64,000 nt of DNA, taken from the NCBI RefSeq assembly GCF_018128905.1, contig NZ_CP063808.1, positions 5,394,001 through 5,458,000 of the forward strand, given 5' to 3'. A program made the position numbers and the translations under genes. Below, one piece after another: positions 34,968 to 43,804 of this stretch (position 1 is its first letter; every line of letters starts with the position of its first letter). The DNA is from Streptomyces sp. A2-16. GTDB taxonomy: Bacteria; Actinomycetota; Actinomycetes; Streptomycetales; Streptomycetaceae. Below the pieces are notes generated by a model that was not told the origin of the DNA, ran no database searches, and was given only the letters and a program-made list of their open reading frames with translations.

Positions 34968-37900
34968 GCGCCGTCGACGCGGCCGCGGTGCGCCGGCTGG
35001 TCGCGGAGCGGGTCGCCGGGTGGACCGGTACCGCCGCCGCGGAGGTTCCCATGGACCGGCCGCTGGCCGATCTCGGCATGTCCTCGCGGGACGCGGTCGT
35101 GCTGGCCGGGGACCTGTCCCGGCTGGCGGGGCGCGAGCTGCCGCCGACACTGCTGTGGGAGGCGCCCACCGGGGAAGCCCTGGTGGCGCACCTGTGCCGT
35201 ACGGCGGTGCCGACCGCGCCGACCGCACCCGCCACGCGGGCCACCGCCTCGGAGCCCGTGGCCGTGATCGGTATCGGCTGCCGCCTCCCCGGCGGGGTCC
35301 ACGGCCCGGCGGACTACTGGCGGCTGCTGACCGACGGCGTCGACGCGATCGGACGGATCCCCGAGGACCGCTGGCGCGACTTCACGCCCTTCCCGCCCGA
35401 TGACGTGCCCCCGTACGGCGGCTTCCTCGACGACATCGCCGGGTTCGACGCGGACTTCTTCCGGATCACCCCGCGCGAGGCCGCCCTGATGGACCCCCAG
35501 CAGCGGATCCTCCTGGAGGTCGTCCACGAGGCCCTGGCCCACGCCGCCGTCCCGGCCGCCTCCCTCGCGGGCACCGCCACCGGTGTCTTCGTCGGGGTCT
35601 CCGCCCCGGAGTACGGCGCCCTGACCGGCGCCGACCCGGCGGCCGTCGATCCCTGGGCGCCGGCCGGCGCAGCGCTGAGCGTGACCGCGGGCCGGCTGGC
35701 GTACGTGCTGGACACCCGTGGGCCCAGCATGGCCGTGGACACCGCCTGCTCCTCCTCACTGGTCGCGGTGCACCACGCCTGTGTGAGCCTGCGTACGGGC
35801 GAGAGCGACACGGCGATCGCCGCGGGCGTCAACGTGCTCCTCTCCCCCACCGTCACCATGGCGTTCCGGCGGGCGGGCGCCCTGGCGCCGGACGGCCGGT
35901 GCAAGCCGTTCTCGCCGCACGCCGACGGCATCGGGCGCGGCGAGGGCTGCGCGGCCGTGCTCCTGAAGCGGCTGTCCGACGCCGAGCGGGACGGCGACCG
36001 GGTGCTCGCCGTCATCCGCGCCACGGCCGTCAACTCGGACGGCAGATCCAACGGCCTGCTGGCGCCCAACCCCGCCGCCCAGCAGGCCCTGTTGGCCGAT
36101 GCCTACGCACGGGCCGGGCTCACCCCGGCCCAGGTCGACTACGTCGAGGCGCACGGCACCGGCACCCCGCTCGGCGACCCGATCGAGGCGGGCGCGCTGG
36201 GCGCCGTGCTCGGCGCGGGGCGCGACCCCGACCAGCCGCTGCTTCTCGGGTCCGTGAAGTCGAACCTCGGGCACCTGGAGTCCGCCGCGGGCATCGCCGG
36301 ACTGGTGAAGACCGTGCTCGCCCTGCACCACGACGTCATCCCGCCGTCCCTGCACTGCTCCGAGGGCAGCGCCCTGGACGGCGCACACCTGCGGGTGGTG
36401 ACCGAGGGCGAACCGTGGCCGCGCTACGGCGGTACGGCCGTGGCCGGGGTCTCCGGTTTCGGGTTCGGCGGCACCAACGCCCATGCCGTGCTGGAGGAAT
36501 GGCGGCCCGGTGTCCTGCCCCCGCGCCCGGCCGAGGAGCCGGGTGCCCGGCTCCATCTCCTGTCGGACGTGGACGAGGAGCGGCTGCGGGACACCGCGGC
36601 CCGGCTCGCCGACTGGCTGCGGACGGCGGCCGCCCATCCCGCCGACGTGGCCCGCACGCTGGCCGGTCGGGCGGGCCGCGGCGGTGTGCGCGCGGCCGTG
36701 ATCGCCCGGGATCGGGCCGAACTCGCCGACGGGCTGGACGCGTTGGCGCGCGGCGGGTCGCACGGGCGGGTCGTGACCGGTGAGCGTGATCTCGTGGGGG
36801 CGGGCCCGGTGTGGGTCTTCTCCGGGTACGGGAGCCAGTGGGCCGGGATGGGGCGCCGGCTGCTGGCCGAGGAGCCCGCGTTCGCCGCCGCCGTGCAGAA
36901 GCTCGACGCGGAGTGCGGACTGGCCCTGTACGACCGTCTCGCCTCGGGGAGCGAACTCGACCGGCTGGAGGTGGCCCAGCCCGTTCTGTTCGGGCTCCAG
37001 GTGGCGCTCGCCGAACTGTGGCGCTCCCACGGCGTGGAGCCCGCCGCCGTCATCGGCCACTCGCTCGGCGAGGTGGCCGCCGCGGTGTGCGCGGGCGCGC
37101 TGGACGTGTCGGAGGGCGCCCGGATCGTCGCCGTACGGGCCCGGCTGCTCAGCAGGCTGCGGGGCGGGGCCATGGCGGTCGTCGACCTAGACGACCGCGA
37201 ACTCGACGTCCTGGACCGGGACTTCCCCGGTGTGCACGTCGCCGTCCATTCCTCGCCCGGGCAGAAGGTCGTCACCGGCGAGGAACCCGCGGTGGCGCGG
37301 CTCGTGCGGTGGCTGGAGGGGCAGGGGCGGGCGGCGCGGTCCATGCGGGTCGTCGGTGCCGGGCACTCGCCCCAGGTCGAGCCGCTGCTGGCGGAGCTGT
37401 CCGCGTCCTTGGCCGAGGTCAGGGGCCGAGCGCCGCGCGTGCCCGTCTACTCCACCGTCCTGGACGATCCGCGGGGTGACTGTGTCTTCGACGCCGCCCA
37501 CTGGGCCGCGAACCTGCGGCGGCCGGTACGCCTGGACCGGGCCCTCGCGGCGGCCGCCGCCGACGGCCGCACCGCCTTCGTCGAGATCTCCCCGCACCCG
37601 GTCCTGGGGCGGGCCGTCACCGACAACGTGCCCGGTGCCCTCGCGATCGGCACGCTCCGGCGGGGCGCCGACGGATGCGCCGACTTCCTCACCCAGGTGG
37701 GCGCCCTGTACTGCGCGGGCGGGCGGCTGCCGCTGCCGTCGGGGCGGGTCGTCGACGTGCCCGCGCCGCGCTGGAGGCATGTGCGGCACTGGTGGACGGA
37801 CGGGCGGGGGACGGCCCCCGCGAAGGTGCGGACCCAGGGAGGGGCGGACGTACGGGTGGAGGCACCCGAGGCCACTCAGGACACCTCCGTGGTCGCCCGC

Positions 37901-38917
37901 GTGTGCCACCACATCGCGGCCGTCACCGGTCACCCCGCCGGCCGTGTCACCCCCGCCACCGCGCCGGCCGACCTCGGGCTCGACTCGCTGATGGCGGTCC
38001 GTGTCCGCACCGCCCTGGAGCGCGAGTTCGCCGTCGAGCTGCCGCTGCGCGACCTGCTAGGCGCCGGCACCGTCCAGGAGCTGGCCGACCGTGTGGGGGC
38101 CGGCCCGGTGCGCCCGCTGCGCGTCACCGGCGACCGGCCGCCGCTCTTCCTCGTGCACGCCGCCGGCGGCACCACCGACGTCTACCGGGCGCTCGCCGAA
38201 CGCCTGGGCGACGAGCGGCCCGTGTACGGCCTCGAACGCCTCGAAGACGCCCCGACGGTGACCGAGAAGGCGCGCCGCTACGCCGAGGCCGTCACCGCCG
38301 TCCACCCCGACGGCCCCTGTCTGCTGGGCGGTTGGTCCTTCGGCGGCTTCGTCGCCCAGGAGACCGCGCGGCAACTGACCGCCGCGGGACGGGACGTGGA
38401 GCTCGTGGTCCTCATCGACTCCGTCCGCCCCCTCCCCCAGCCGGACCGCACACCGGACGACCGGCTCCGCGCCCACTTCGAGGGGTTCGCCCGCCACGTC
38501 CTCGACACCTACGGAGTCCGGCTGGAGCTGCCGTACGACGGCCTGGTGGCGATGGACGACGACGCCAAGCGCATCGACACCGTGCTGGAGATCCTGCGCG
38601 CGTCCGCCGAGGTGCCGTCCGCCGCACTGGCCCACCAGCGCTCCTCCTACCTGGACCTGAGGATCGGCGAGGCCCACCGGCCGGGCCGTCACGACGGGCG
38701 GGTGGTCCTGTACCGGGCCACGGAGCCCGCCCCGCACACCGTGCGTGACCCCGCCTACGAACGCGACGACCGGGCGCTGGGCTGGGACGAGGTGTGCCCG
38801 GGCCTGACGGTCGTACCGGTCGCGGGACACCACCTGTCACTGCTCGACCCGCCGCACGTCGACGAGATCGCCGCCCACCTGGGCCGCGAGCTCGCCGGCG
38901 GGACCCGCCGTTCGTGA
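34964..38917 (+). CDS. Pks13-like condensing polyketide synthase (ACP-KS-AT-ACP-TE)
   Basis: 1317 residues. Order: ACP1 (1-85; phosphopantetheine Ser41 in LGMSSRD), KS (about 95-510; Cys262 in DTACSSS, His397 in EAHGTGT, His437 in SNLGHLES), AT (about 610-900; Ser700 in GHSLGEV), ACP2 (about 965-1045; Ser1008 in GLDSLMA), thioesterase (about 1060-1310; Ser1125 in GWSFGGF, His1290 in GHHLSLL). There is no KR, DH or ER. This is the exact architecture of mycobacterial Pks13 (1733 aa), with shorter linkers. By analogy, ACP1 carries the FAAL-activated chain, AT loads a carboxyacyl-CoA on ACP2, KS condenses them to an alpha-alkyl beta-keto acid and TE releases or transfers it. Confidence 0.9.
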   Translation: MSAVDAAAVRRLVAERVAGWTGTAAAEVPMDRPLADLGMSSRDAVVLAGDLSRLAGRELPPTLLWEAPTGEALVAHLCRTAVPTAPTAPATRATASEPVAVIGIGCRLPGGVHGPADYWRLLTDGVDAIGRIPEDRWRDFTPFPPDDVPPYGGFLDDIAGFDADFFRITPREAALMDPQQRILLEVVHEALAHAAVPAASLAGTATGVFVGVSAPEYGALTGADPAAVDPWAPAGAALSVTAGRLAYVLDTRGPSMAVDTACSSSLVAVHHACVSLRTGESDTAIAAGVNVLLSPTVTMAFRRAGALAPDGRCKPFSPHADGIGRGEGCAAVLLKRLSDAERDGDRVLAVIRATAVNSDGRSNGLLAPNPAAQQALLADAYARAGLTPAQVDYVEAHGTGTPLGDPIEAGALGAVLGAGRDPDQPLLLGSVKSNLGHLESAAGIAGLVKTVLALHHDVIPPSLHCSEGSALDGAHLRVVTEGEPWPRYGGTAVAGVSGFGFGGTNAHAVLEEWRPGVLPPRPAEEPGARLHLLSDVDEERLRDTAARLADWLRTAAAHPADVARTLAGRAGRGGVRAAVIARDRAELADGLDALARGGSHGRVVTGERDLVGAGPVWVFSGYGSQWAGMGRRLLAEEPAFAAAVQKLDAECGLALYDRLASGSELDRLEVAQPVLFGLQVALAELWRSHGVEPAAVIGHSLGEVAAAVCAGALDVSEGARIVAVRARLLSRLRGGAMAVVDLDDRELDVLDRDFPGVHVAVHSSPGQKVVTGEEPAVARLVRWLEGQGRAARSMRVVGAGHSPQVEPLLAELSASLAEVRGRAPRVPVYSTVLDDPRGDCVFDAAHWAANLRRPVRLDRALAAAAADGRTAFVEISPHPVLGRAVTDNVPGALAIGTLRRGADGCADFLTQVGALYCAGGRLPLPSGRVVDVPAPRWRHVRHWWTDGRGTAPAKVRTQGGADVRVEAPEATQDTSVVARVCHHIAAVTGHPAGRVTPATAPADLGLDSLMAVRVRTALEREFAVELPLRDLLGAGTVQELADRVGAGPVRPLRVTGDRPPLFLVHAAGGTTDVYRALAERLGDERPVYGLERLEDAPTVTEKARRYAEAVTAVHPDGPCLLGGWSFGGFVAQETARQLTAAGRDVELVVLIDSVRPLPQPDRTPDDRLRAHFEGFARHVLDTYGVRLELPYDGLVAMDDDAKRIDTVLEILRASAEVPSAALAHQRSSYLDLRIGEAHRPGRHDGRVVLYRATEPAPHTVRDPAYERDDRALGWDEVCPGLTVVPVAGHHLSLLDPPHVDEIAAHLGRELAGGTRRS

Positions 38918-38933
38918 TCCGAGGAGAGCCGCC

Positions 38934-39857
38934 ATGCACCGTCGCACCACCGCAGTGTCCCGACGCACCGTCACCAGAGCAGCGGCCGGGGCCGGGCTGG
39001 CCGTCCTGTTCGGCGCCCGGACCGCCGCCGCGCTGGGGTCACGCACGATCGACGTGTCCGTGCCGTCCGCCGCGCTCGGCCGCAGCGCCCCGGTCCGGCT
39101 GATCCTGCCCTCGGGGTTCGACGCGCAGCCCACCCGCACCTACCCCGTGCTGTATCTCCTGCACGGCGCCCACGACGACTACACGTCCTGGACGCGGGAG
39201 ACGGACATCGAGGCCTTCACCGCGGGCCGGGACCTGATCGTGGCGATGCCCGACGCGGGTCCCACGGGCATCCCCTCCGCCTGGCGCGGCGGACCCGACT
39301 ACGAGACCTTCCAGCTCAAGGAGGTCCCGGCACTGCTCGCCCGCGACTACCGGGCCTCCGGTGTGCGGGTCGTCGCGGGGGTGTCCACCGGCGGCTACGG
39401 CGCCATGGCGCACGCGGCGCGGCACCCGGGCATGTTCACCGCGGCGGCCTCCTACAGCGGGATCCTCGACACCATGGCGCCCGGTGTCCCCACCCTGGTG
39501 GACGCCATCGTGGCCCGCGAGAACCTGGCGCCCGCCTCGCTGTGGGGCAATCCCTTCCTGAACCTGCTCACCTGGCGGGACTTCAACCCGCGGGACCGCG
39601 CGGCGGGACTGCGCGGCACCGCCCTGTACGTCTCCAGCGGCAGCGGGCTGGCGGGCGGCACGGGCGACTGGCTGCCCGAGGCGCTGGAGAGCGCCCTGTG
39701 GCCCTCCGCCCACGGCTTCACCGACACCCTCGCGCTGCTGCGCGTCCCGGTCACCACCCACTTCTACGCGGGAGGAGGGCACAGCTGGGCCTACTGGAAG
39801 CGGGAGTTCACCGCGTCGTGGCCGATGCTCGCCCGGGGGCTGGGGGTGCCGCAGTGA
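38934..39857 (+). CDS. Exported antigen-85-like esterase/acyltransferase
   Basis: 307 residues. The N-terminus (RRTTAVSRRTVTRAAAGAGLAV) is a Tat-like signal with Arg-Arg. The mature alpha/beta hydrolase has VLYLLHGAHDDYTSW, the nucleophile Ser151 in AGVSTGGYGAM, and the catalytic His283 in GGGHSWAYW. The HSWxYW motif is the hallmark of the esterase D/antigen 85 family, whose mycobacterial members move mycolates onto trehalose and arabinogalactan. It starts 16 bp after the PKS stop with GAGGAGA before the ATG, so it is in the same operon. Acyltransferase versus plain esterase activity cannot be decided by eye. Confidence 0.85.
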   Translation: MHRRTTAVSRRTVTRAAAGAGLAVLFGARTAAALGSRTIDVSVPSAALGRSAPVRLILPSGFDAQPTRTYPVLYLLHGAHDDYTSWTRETDIEAFTAGRDLIVAMPDAGPTGIPSAWRGGPDYETFQLKEVPALLARDYRASGVRVVAGVSTGGYGAMAHAARHPGMFTAAASYSGILDTMAPGVPTLVDAIVARENLAPASLWGNPFLNLLTWRDFNPRDRAAGLRGTALYVSSGSGLAGGTGDWLPEALESALWPSAHGFTDTLALLRVPVTTHFYAGGGHSWAYWKREFTASWPMLARGLGVPQ

Positions 39858-39979
39858 AGTCGGTACCGTCGGGGCACGGAACGCAACGCAGGGGTCGTCC
39901 GTCCAACACAGGACTTACCCCTCGTCCCACGGGCAGCGGCCCGCGGGTGAGCCGCTTCCGGGTGAAAGGAGGGCCCCCG

Positions 39980-41212
39980 TTGGCCACCCCCTTCCCGCAC
40001 GGCGGTCCGGACAACCTCGGCACCGCCCCGGTGCCGCCCGACCTCGCCGAACTGCTCCGTTCCCAGCTGGAGGAAGTCGCCGACGAGGTGGAGGAGGAGG
40101 TCTGCCGACAGGTGCCCGAGTACGCGCGCCCGGCCGACGGCACCTACCGCCAACACCTCAGAGCCGGTGTCGTCCAGGCCCTGACCCTGTTCGTCGACCA
40201 CATCGCCGACCCGCGCGGCCGCGGGGACGCGATCGCCGCGACGTACTACGAACTCGGGCGCGGCGAGGCCCTGGAGGGGCGCAGTCTGGACGCGTTGCAG
40301 TCCGCGCTGCGGGTCGGAGGGCTGCACGCGTGGCGCCTGATGGGCCGTACGGCCGAGGAGCTCGGCCTCGACTCCGCGGTGGTCACGACGCTCGGCGAAC
40401 TCGCCTTCCGCACGGTGCACGAGGTCGCGGAGGCGGCCGCGGCCGGGTACTCGGAGGCCCGCTCCCACAACACGGAAGAGCTGGAGCGGCGGCGCAGACG
40501 CCTGCTGGACCTGCTGCTCGGTGAGGGGCCGGTGGCACCGGCGGCGGTGCAGGACCTGGCGCACGGCGCCCGCTGGTCGGTGCCGGGGCAGGTCGCGGTC
40601 GTCGCGCTCGCGGCCACCCCGGACCAGCGGGACGAGGACCGGCCGCTGGCCGCCGCCGGCGCACTGGTGGACATGGAGTCGCGGCCGCCGCGGATGCTGA
40701 TCCCGGACCCGGACGGTTCGGGGCGTTTCGGCGGGCGGGCGTTCAGCCTCGCCCTGCGCGGCCGGCCTGCCGCGGTGGGGCCGACGGTGCCGCTCGCGGA
40801 GGCCGCCCAGTCGCTGCGGTGGGCCACCCGGGCGCTGGGGTTGATGGGCCGCGGGATCCTCCCCCGGCAGGGGGTGGTGCGCTGCGCGGACCACTTGTCG
40901 ACGCTGCTGCTGCACAGCGACGAGCCGATGCTCGACCACCTGCGGGCCCGTGCCCTCGCACCGCTCGACACGGTGTCGGAGGGGCAGCGGGAGCGGCTCG
41001 CCGAGACGCTGCTGGCGTGGCTGCTCAGCGGCAGCAACGTGCCCGACGTCGCCGCCCGTCTCCATGTCCATCCGCAGACAGTGCGTTATCGGCTGCGCCA
41101 GCTGGAGAAAGTATTCGGTGACGCCCTGCACGATCCCGGCGCCCGTCTGGATCTGATTCTGGCACTCACCACGGCACAAAAGAACGAGGAATTCCTGAAT
41201 TCCCGTCCATAA
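39980..41212 (+). CDS. PucR-family transcriptional regulator
   Basis: 410 residues. The N-terminal region is an all-helical sensor (LLRSQLEEVADEVEEEV, YELGRGEALEGRSLDAL), a middle GGDEF-like CdaR segment follows, and the C-terminal PucR HTH reads NVPDVAARLHVHPQTVRYRLRQ. Start: TTG 39980, since AAAGGAGGG lies 6 nt before it; an in-frame GTG at 39962 would place the Shine-Dalgarno inside the gene. It sits within the lipid operon, 122 bp after the antigen-85-like gene, and may control it. The effector is unknown. Confidence 0.87.
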   Translation: MATPFPHGGPDNLGTAPVPPDLAELLRSQLEEVADEVEEEVCRQVPEYARPADGTYRQHLRAGVVQALTLFVDHIADPRGRGDAIAATYYELGRGEALEGRSLDALQSALRVGGLHAWRLMGRTAEELGLDSAVVTTLGELAFRTVHEVAEAAAAGYSEARSHNTEELERRRRRLLDLLLGEGPVAPAAVQDLAHGARWSVPGQVAVVALAATPDQRDEDRPLAAAGALVDMESRPPRMLIPDPDGSGRFGGRAFSLALRGRPAAVGPTVPLAEAAQSLRWATRALGLMGRGILPRQGVVRCADHLSTLLLHSDEPMLDHLRARALAPLDTVSEGQRERLAETLLAWLLSGSNVPDVAARLHVHPQTVRYRLRQLEKVFGDALHDPGARLDLILALTTAQKNEEFLNSRP

Positions 41213-41293
41213 CACCCGTCACCGTCAAGCGAATACGTTCGGGACATCCTTTCCACAGGCGTTTCACACGCCCCACCCTCAAAGGATCCCCCC

Positions 41294-41935
41294 ATGCGTA
41301 TTCGTTTGTGCCTCGCCGCGCTCTCGCTGATCGGCGGGGCTTCGGTGGCCACCCTCGCGGCACCGTCGGCGTCCGCGGCGCCCTGCTCGGACATCGACGT
41401 CGTCGCTGCTCGCGGCACGTTCGAGCCGGGCACGCTCGGTCTGATCGTCGGCGACCCGGTGTACTCCGCCCTGCAGAGGAAACTCACGGGCCGCAGCCTG
41501 ACCAGCTACAAGGTGAACTATCCCGCGGACCTCTCCCTGACCTCGGCCGCGCAGGGCAACGCGGATCTGGTGAATCACGTGAACAGCCAGGCGGCCGCCT
41601 GTCCGAACCAGCGTTTCATTCTGGTCGGCTATTCGCAGGGCGCGAACGTCGTCGACAACTCCATCGGCATCAGCAGCGCCGGTGCGGTGGTGGGCAGTCC
41701 CATTGTCGCCACGATTCCCGCCGCGCTGGAGTCGCGGGTCGCCGCGGTCCTGCTGTTCGGCAATCCGATCCGCGCGATCGGCAAGAGCGTCACCGGCACG
41801 TACCAGAGCCGCACCATCGACTTCTGCGCGAAGGGCGACCCCGTCTGCGAGGCGGGCGGGAACGACACGCTGGCGCATCTCGGGTACACGGCGAACGCCG
41901 ACGCGGCGGCGACCTTCGCCGCGGGCAAGGTCTGA
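41294..41935 (+). CDS. Secreted cutinase-family hydrolase
   Basis: 213 residues with a Sec signal peptide (about 28 residues, to SASAA). The cutinase fold is clear: CSDIDVVAARGTFEPG at the N-terminus, nucleophile Ser114 in GYSQGANV, and FCAKGDPVCEAGG with Asp182, then His195 in LAHLGY. Four cysteines fit the two cutinase disulfides. Cutinases cleave polyester or lipid esters. In mycobacteria the cutinase-like Rv3802c lies beside fadD32-pks13, which is notable here because this gene is the last of the Pks13-like operon. AAAGGA precedes the ATG and a strong terminator follows. Confidence 0.92.
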   Translation: MRIRLCLAALSLIGGASVATLAAPSASAAPCSDIDVVAARGTFEPGTLGLIVGDPVYSALQRKLTGRSLTSYKVNYPADLSLTSAAQGNADLVNHVNSQAAACPNQRFILVGYSQGANVVDNSIGISSAGAVVGSPIVATIPAALESRVAAVLLFGNPIRAIGKSVTGTYQSRTIDFCAKGDPVCEAGGNDTLAHLGYTANADAAATFAAGKV

Positions 41936-41938
41936 GTC

Positions 41939-41990
41939 ACGGCACGGGAAGGGCCCGGGAGGAGTTCCTCCCGGGCCCTTCCCGTGCCGT
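41939..41990. terminator. Strong bidirectional terminator
   Basis: A perfect inverted repeat with 24-bp arms (41939-41962 and 41967-41990) and loop AGTT, placed 3 bp after the cutinase stop and 5 bp before the convergent hydrolase stop. It marks the end of the lipid operon. Confidence 0.9.
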
Positions 41991-41995
41991 CGGTG

Positions 41996-43708
41996 CTATC
42001 GAGGGGTGCGGGCGAAGTCCGTGAGCGCGGTCGACACCGGCTCGGGCCGGCCGTTGTTCTGCACCGGCGCGGCGGTCAGGACGTCGAGGTGCTGATAGCC
42101 GTCCGCGACCACGGGGTGCAGGTCGGCGGGGACCCGGCCGGCGAGCAGTCCGTCGCCGGCGAGGACCGTGAGCGTCGGGTTGGCGGTGAGGCCGTCCGGG
42201 TGCACCACGAGCCGCTTCACCTGGGGCGAGGTGGCCAGTTCGAGGTCGGTGACGAGTTTGGTCGGGAAGTACTGCTCGGTGAAGTCCAGCGGCTGGGCGG
42301 CCATGCTGCGCGCCAGCTCCTGGATGTCGGTGACCTCCTTGCCCGCCGCGGTGAAGGGCGTCCCGTCCGACGACCGGTACCCGGGATCGTCCGGATCGCC
42401 CACGCGGTCATAGTTCCGCCAGGTGTACAGCGGGCCGTGGGGCGTGGCCGGGACGGCCTTGTACTCGGTGCCGAAGAGGCCCGGCTGGGACGAACTCCCG
42501 TTGGTGACGGGGAAGTTCTTGTCGGTGACGGGGCCGCCGTCGAAGAACCCGACGCTGGTCTGGAGGAAGGCCAGCGGCACGGACTGGTCGTCCATCAGCG
42601 CGCCGAGCACCGCCTCGTTGCTGAGCCGGAAGTCCTTCACCGCGGGTGAGCCGGTGAGGAAGGTGGCGGTGTCCTTGGAGAACAGGAAGCGGTTGGTGGC
42701 CTCGATGTTGGTGGTGGCGGGCAGATAGGCCGGCAGGTCGGCCTCGCCGCCAGGATCCTGCAGGGCGCCCACGCCCGCGATGGCGAGCAGGGTCATGGTC
42801 TCGGGGTTGAGCAGGACGGGCGCGGACAGCGAGCGCGGGAGCAGTCCGCTGTCGAGTCCGGCCTGGACGACCCCGTAACCGAGGCCCACGTCCGGCAGGT
42901 TGGTGTCGTCCGGGATGCTGCCGCTCAGGTCGGCGAGCGAGGTGGAGACGGTGGTGTCGAGGGCGAACCAGCCGGCGCACTGATTGTGTCCGGCGTCGGC
43001 GGTGGTGGCGGGGTCGCCGTCGAAGTCGGCCGCGGCGAAGTAGCCGGTGATGACACCGCCGAGCGAGTGGCCGCCGCACAGCACCTTGTTCTTGCGGACG
43101 CTCTGGTCGGGCAGCTCGGCTGCGAGCAGGTCGTACTCGTCGCGCACGGTCTGTTCGATGCCGAGCTTCGCCATCCACCCCAGCTTGTCGTTGCCGACGA
43201 ACCCGGCGAAGGCGCGCCCCTGGACCTGCTTGCCGCGGTAGTAGTAGTCGACCGCGGTGTGCTGGTCGCCGGAGGCGATCCCGGTGCGGTCCTCCAGGCA
43301 GTTGGAGCGTCGGTCCAGAGCCCAGAACTCGATGTGCCTGCCCTGCTGGGCGGCCCGGGCCACGGTGTTGCGGGCGACGCTGTCGAAGGCTCCGGCGCCC
43401 TCCAGGATGCCCGGCTGGGCCATCAGCACCCGGTCGGCGTCGGCCGATGAAGCGGGGCCGGACGAGGACCGGTAGCGCAGGTAGGACAGCCAGTCGCACG
43501 CCGCGGGCCGGGCGCCGAAGGACGCGGGCAGGGGTGCCTTCACCTGTACGACGGTCTCGGTCACACCCCCGCTCGACCCGACGGATGTCTCGGTTCTCGT
43601 GCTCTGCGCGGACGCCGGCGCGGTGAACCCCCCGGTGGTCAGCAGCACCGCGAGCGCGGCGGCGCGGAGCGTCCTCGGAGTTCTTCCTGTGCTGCGACTC
43701 GTGTTCAT
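41996..43708 (-). CDS. Secreted lipase-like alpha/beta hydrolase
   Basis: 570 residues. A signal peptide (TLRAAALAVLLTTGGFTAPASAQ) is followed by a large hydrolase with the nucleophile motif CGGHSLGGVITGY near residue 215. Other conserved-looking parts are RHIEFWALDRRSNCLED and a C-terminal VVADGYQHLDVLTA that probably carries the catalytic His. It is much larger than simple lipases and I do not recognise a characterised homologue. It is convergent to the cutinase across the shared terminator, so two secreted ester hydrolases meet here. ATG 43708. Confidence 0.75.
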   Translation of the reverse strand: MNTSRSTGRTPRTLRAAALAVLLTTGGFTAPASAQSTRTETSVGSSGGVTETVVQVKAPLPASFGARPAACDWLSYLRYRSSSGPASSADADRVLMAQPGILEGAGAFDSVARNTVARAAQQGRHIEFWALDRRSNCLEDRTGIASGDQHTAVDYYYRGKQVQGRAFAGFVGNDKLGWMAKLGIEQTVRDEYDLLAAELPDQSVRKNKVLCGGHSLGGVITGYFAAADFDGDPATTADAGHNQCAGWFALDTTVSTSLADLSGSIPDDTNLPDVGLGYGVVQAGLDSGLLPRSLSAPVLLNPETMTLLAIAGVGALQDPGGEADLPAYLPATTNIEATNRFLFSKDTATFLTGSPAVKDFRLSNEAVLGALMDDQSVPLAFLQTSVGFFDGGPVTDKNFPVTNGSSSQPGLFGTEYKAVPATPHGPLYTWRNYDRVGDPDDPGYRSSDGTPFTAAGKEVTDIQELARSMAAQPLDFTEQYFPTKLVTDLELATSPQVKRLVVHPDGLTANPTLTVLAGDGLLAGRVPADLHPVVADGYQHLDVLTAAPVQNNGRPEPVSTALTDFARTPR

Positions 43709-43804
43709 GCTGGGACCGTAGGGCTGCGAAGCCGCGCCTCTCGGCGGTTGCTCACAAGAACGCAGGGCCTCGCGGACGCTTTGTCACCAGCCGCAGAGCC
43801 GACG

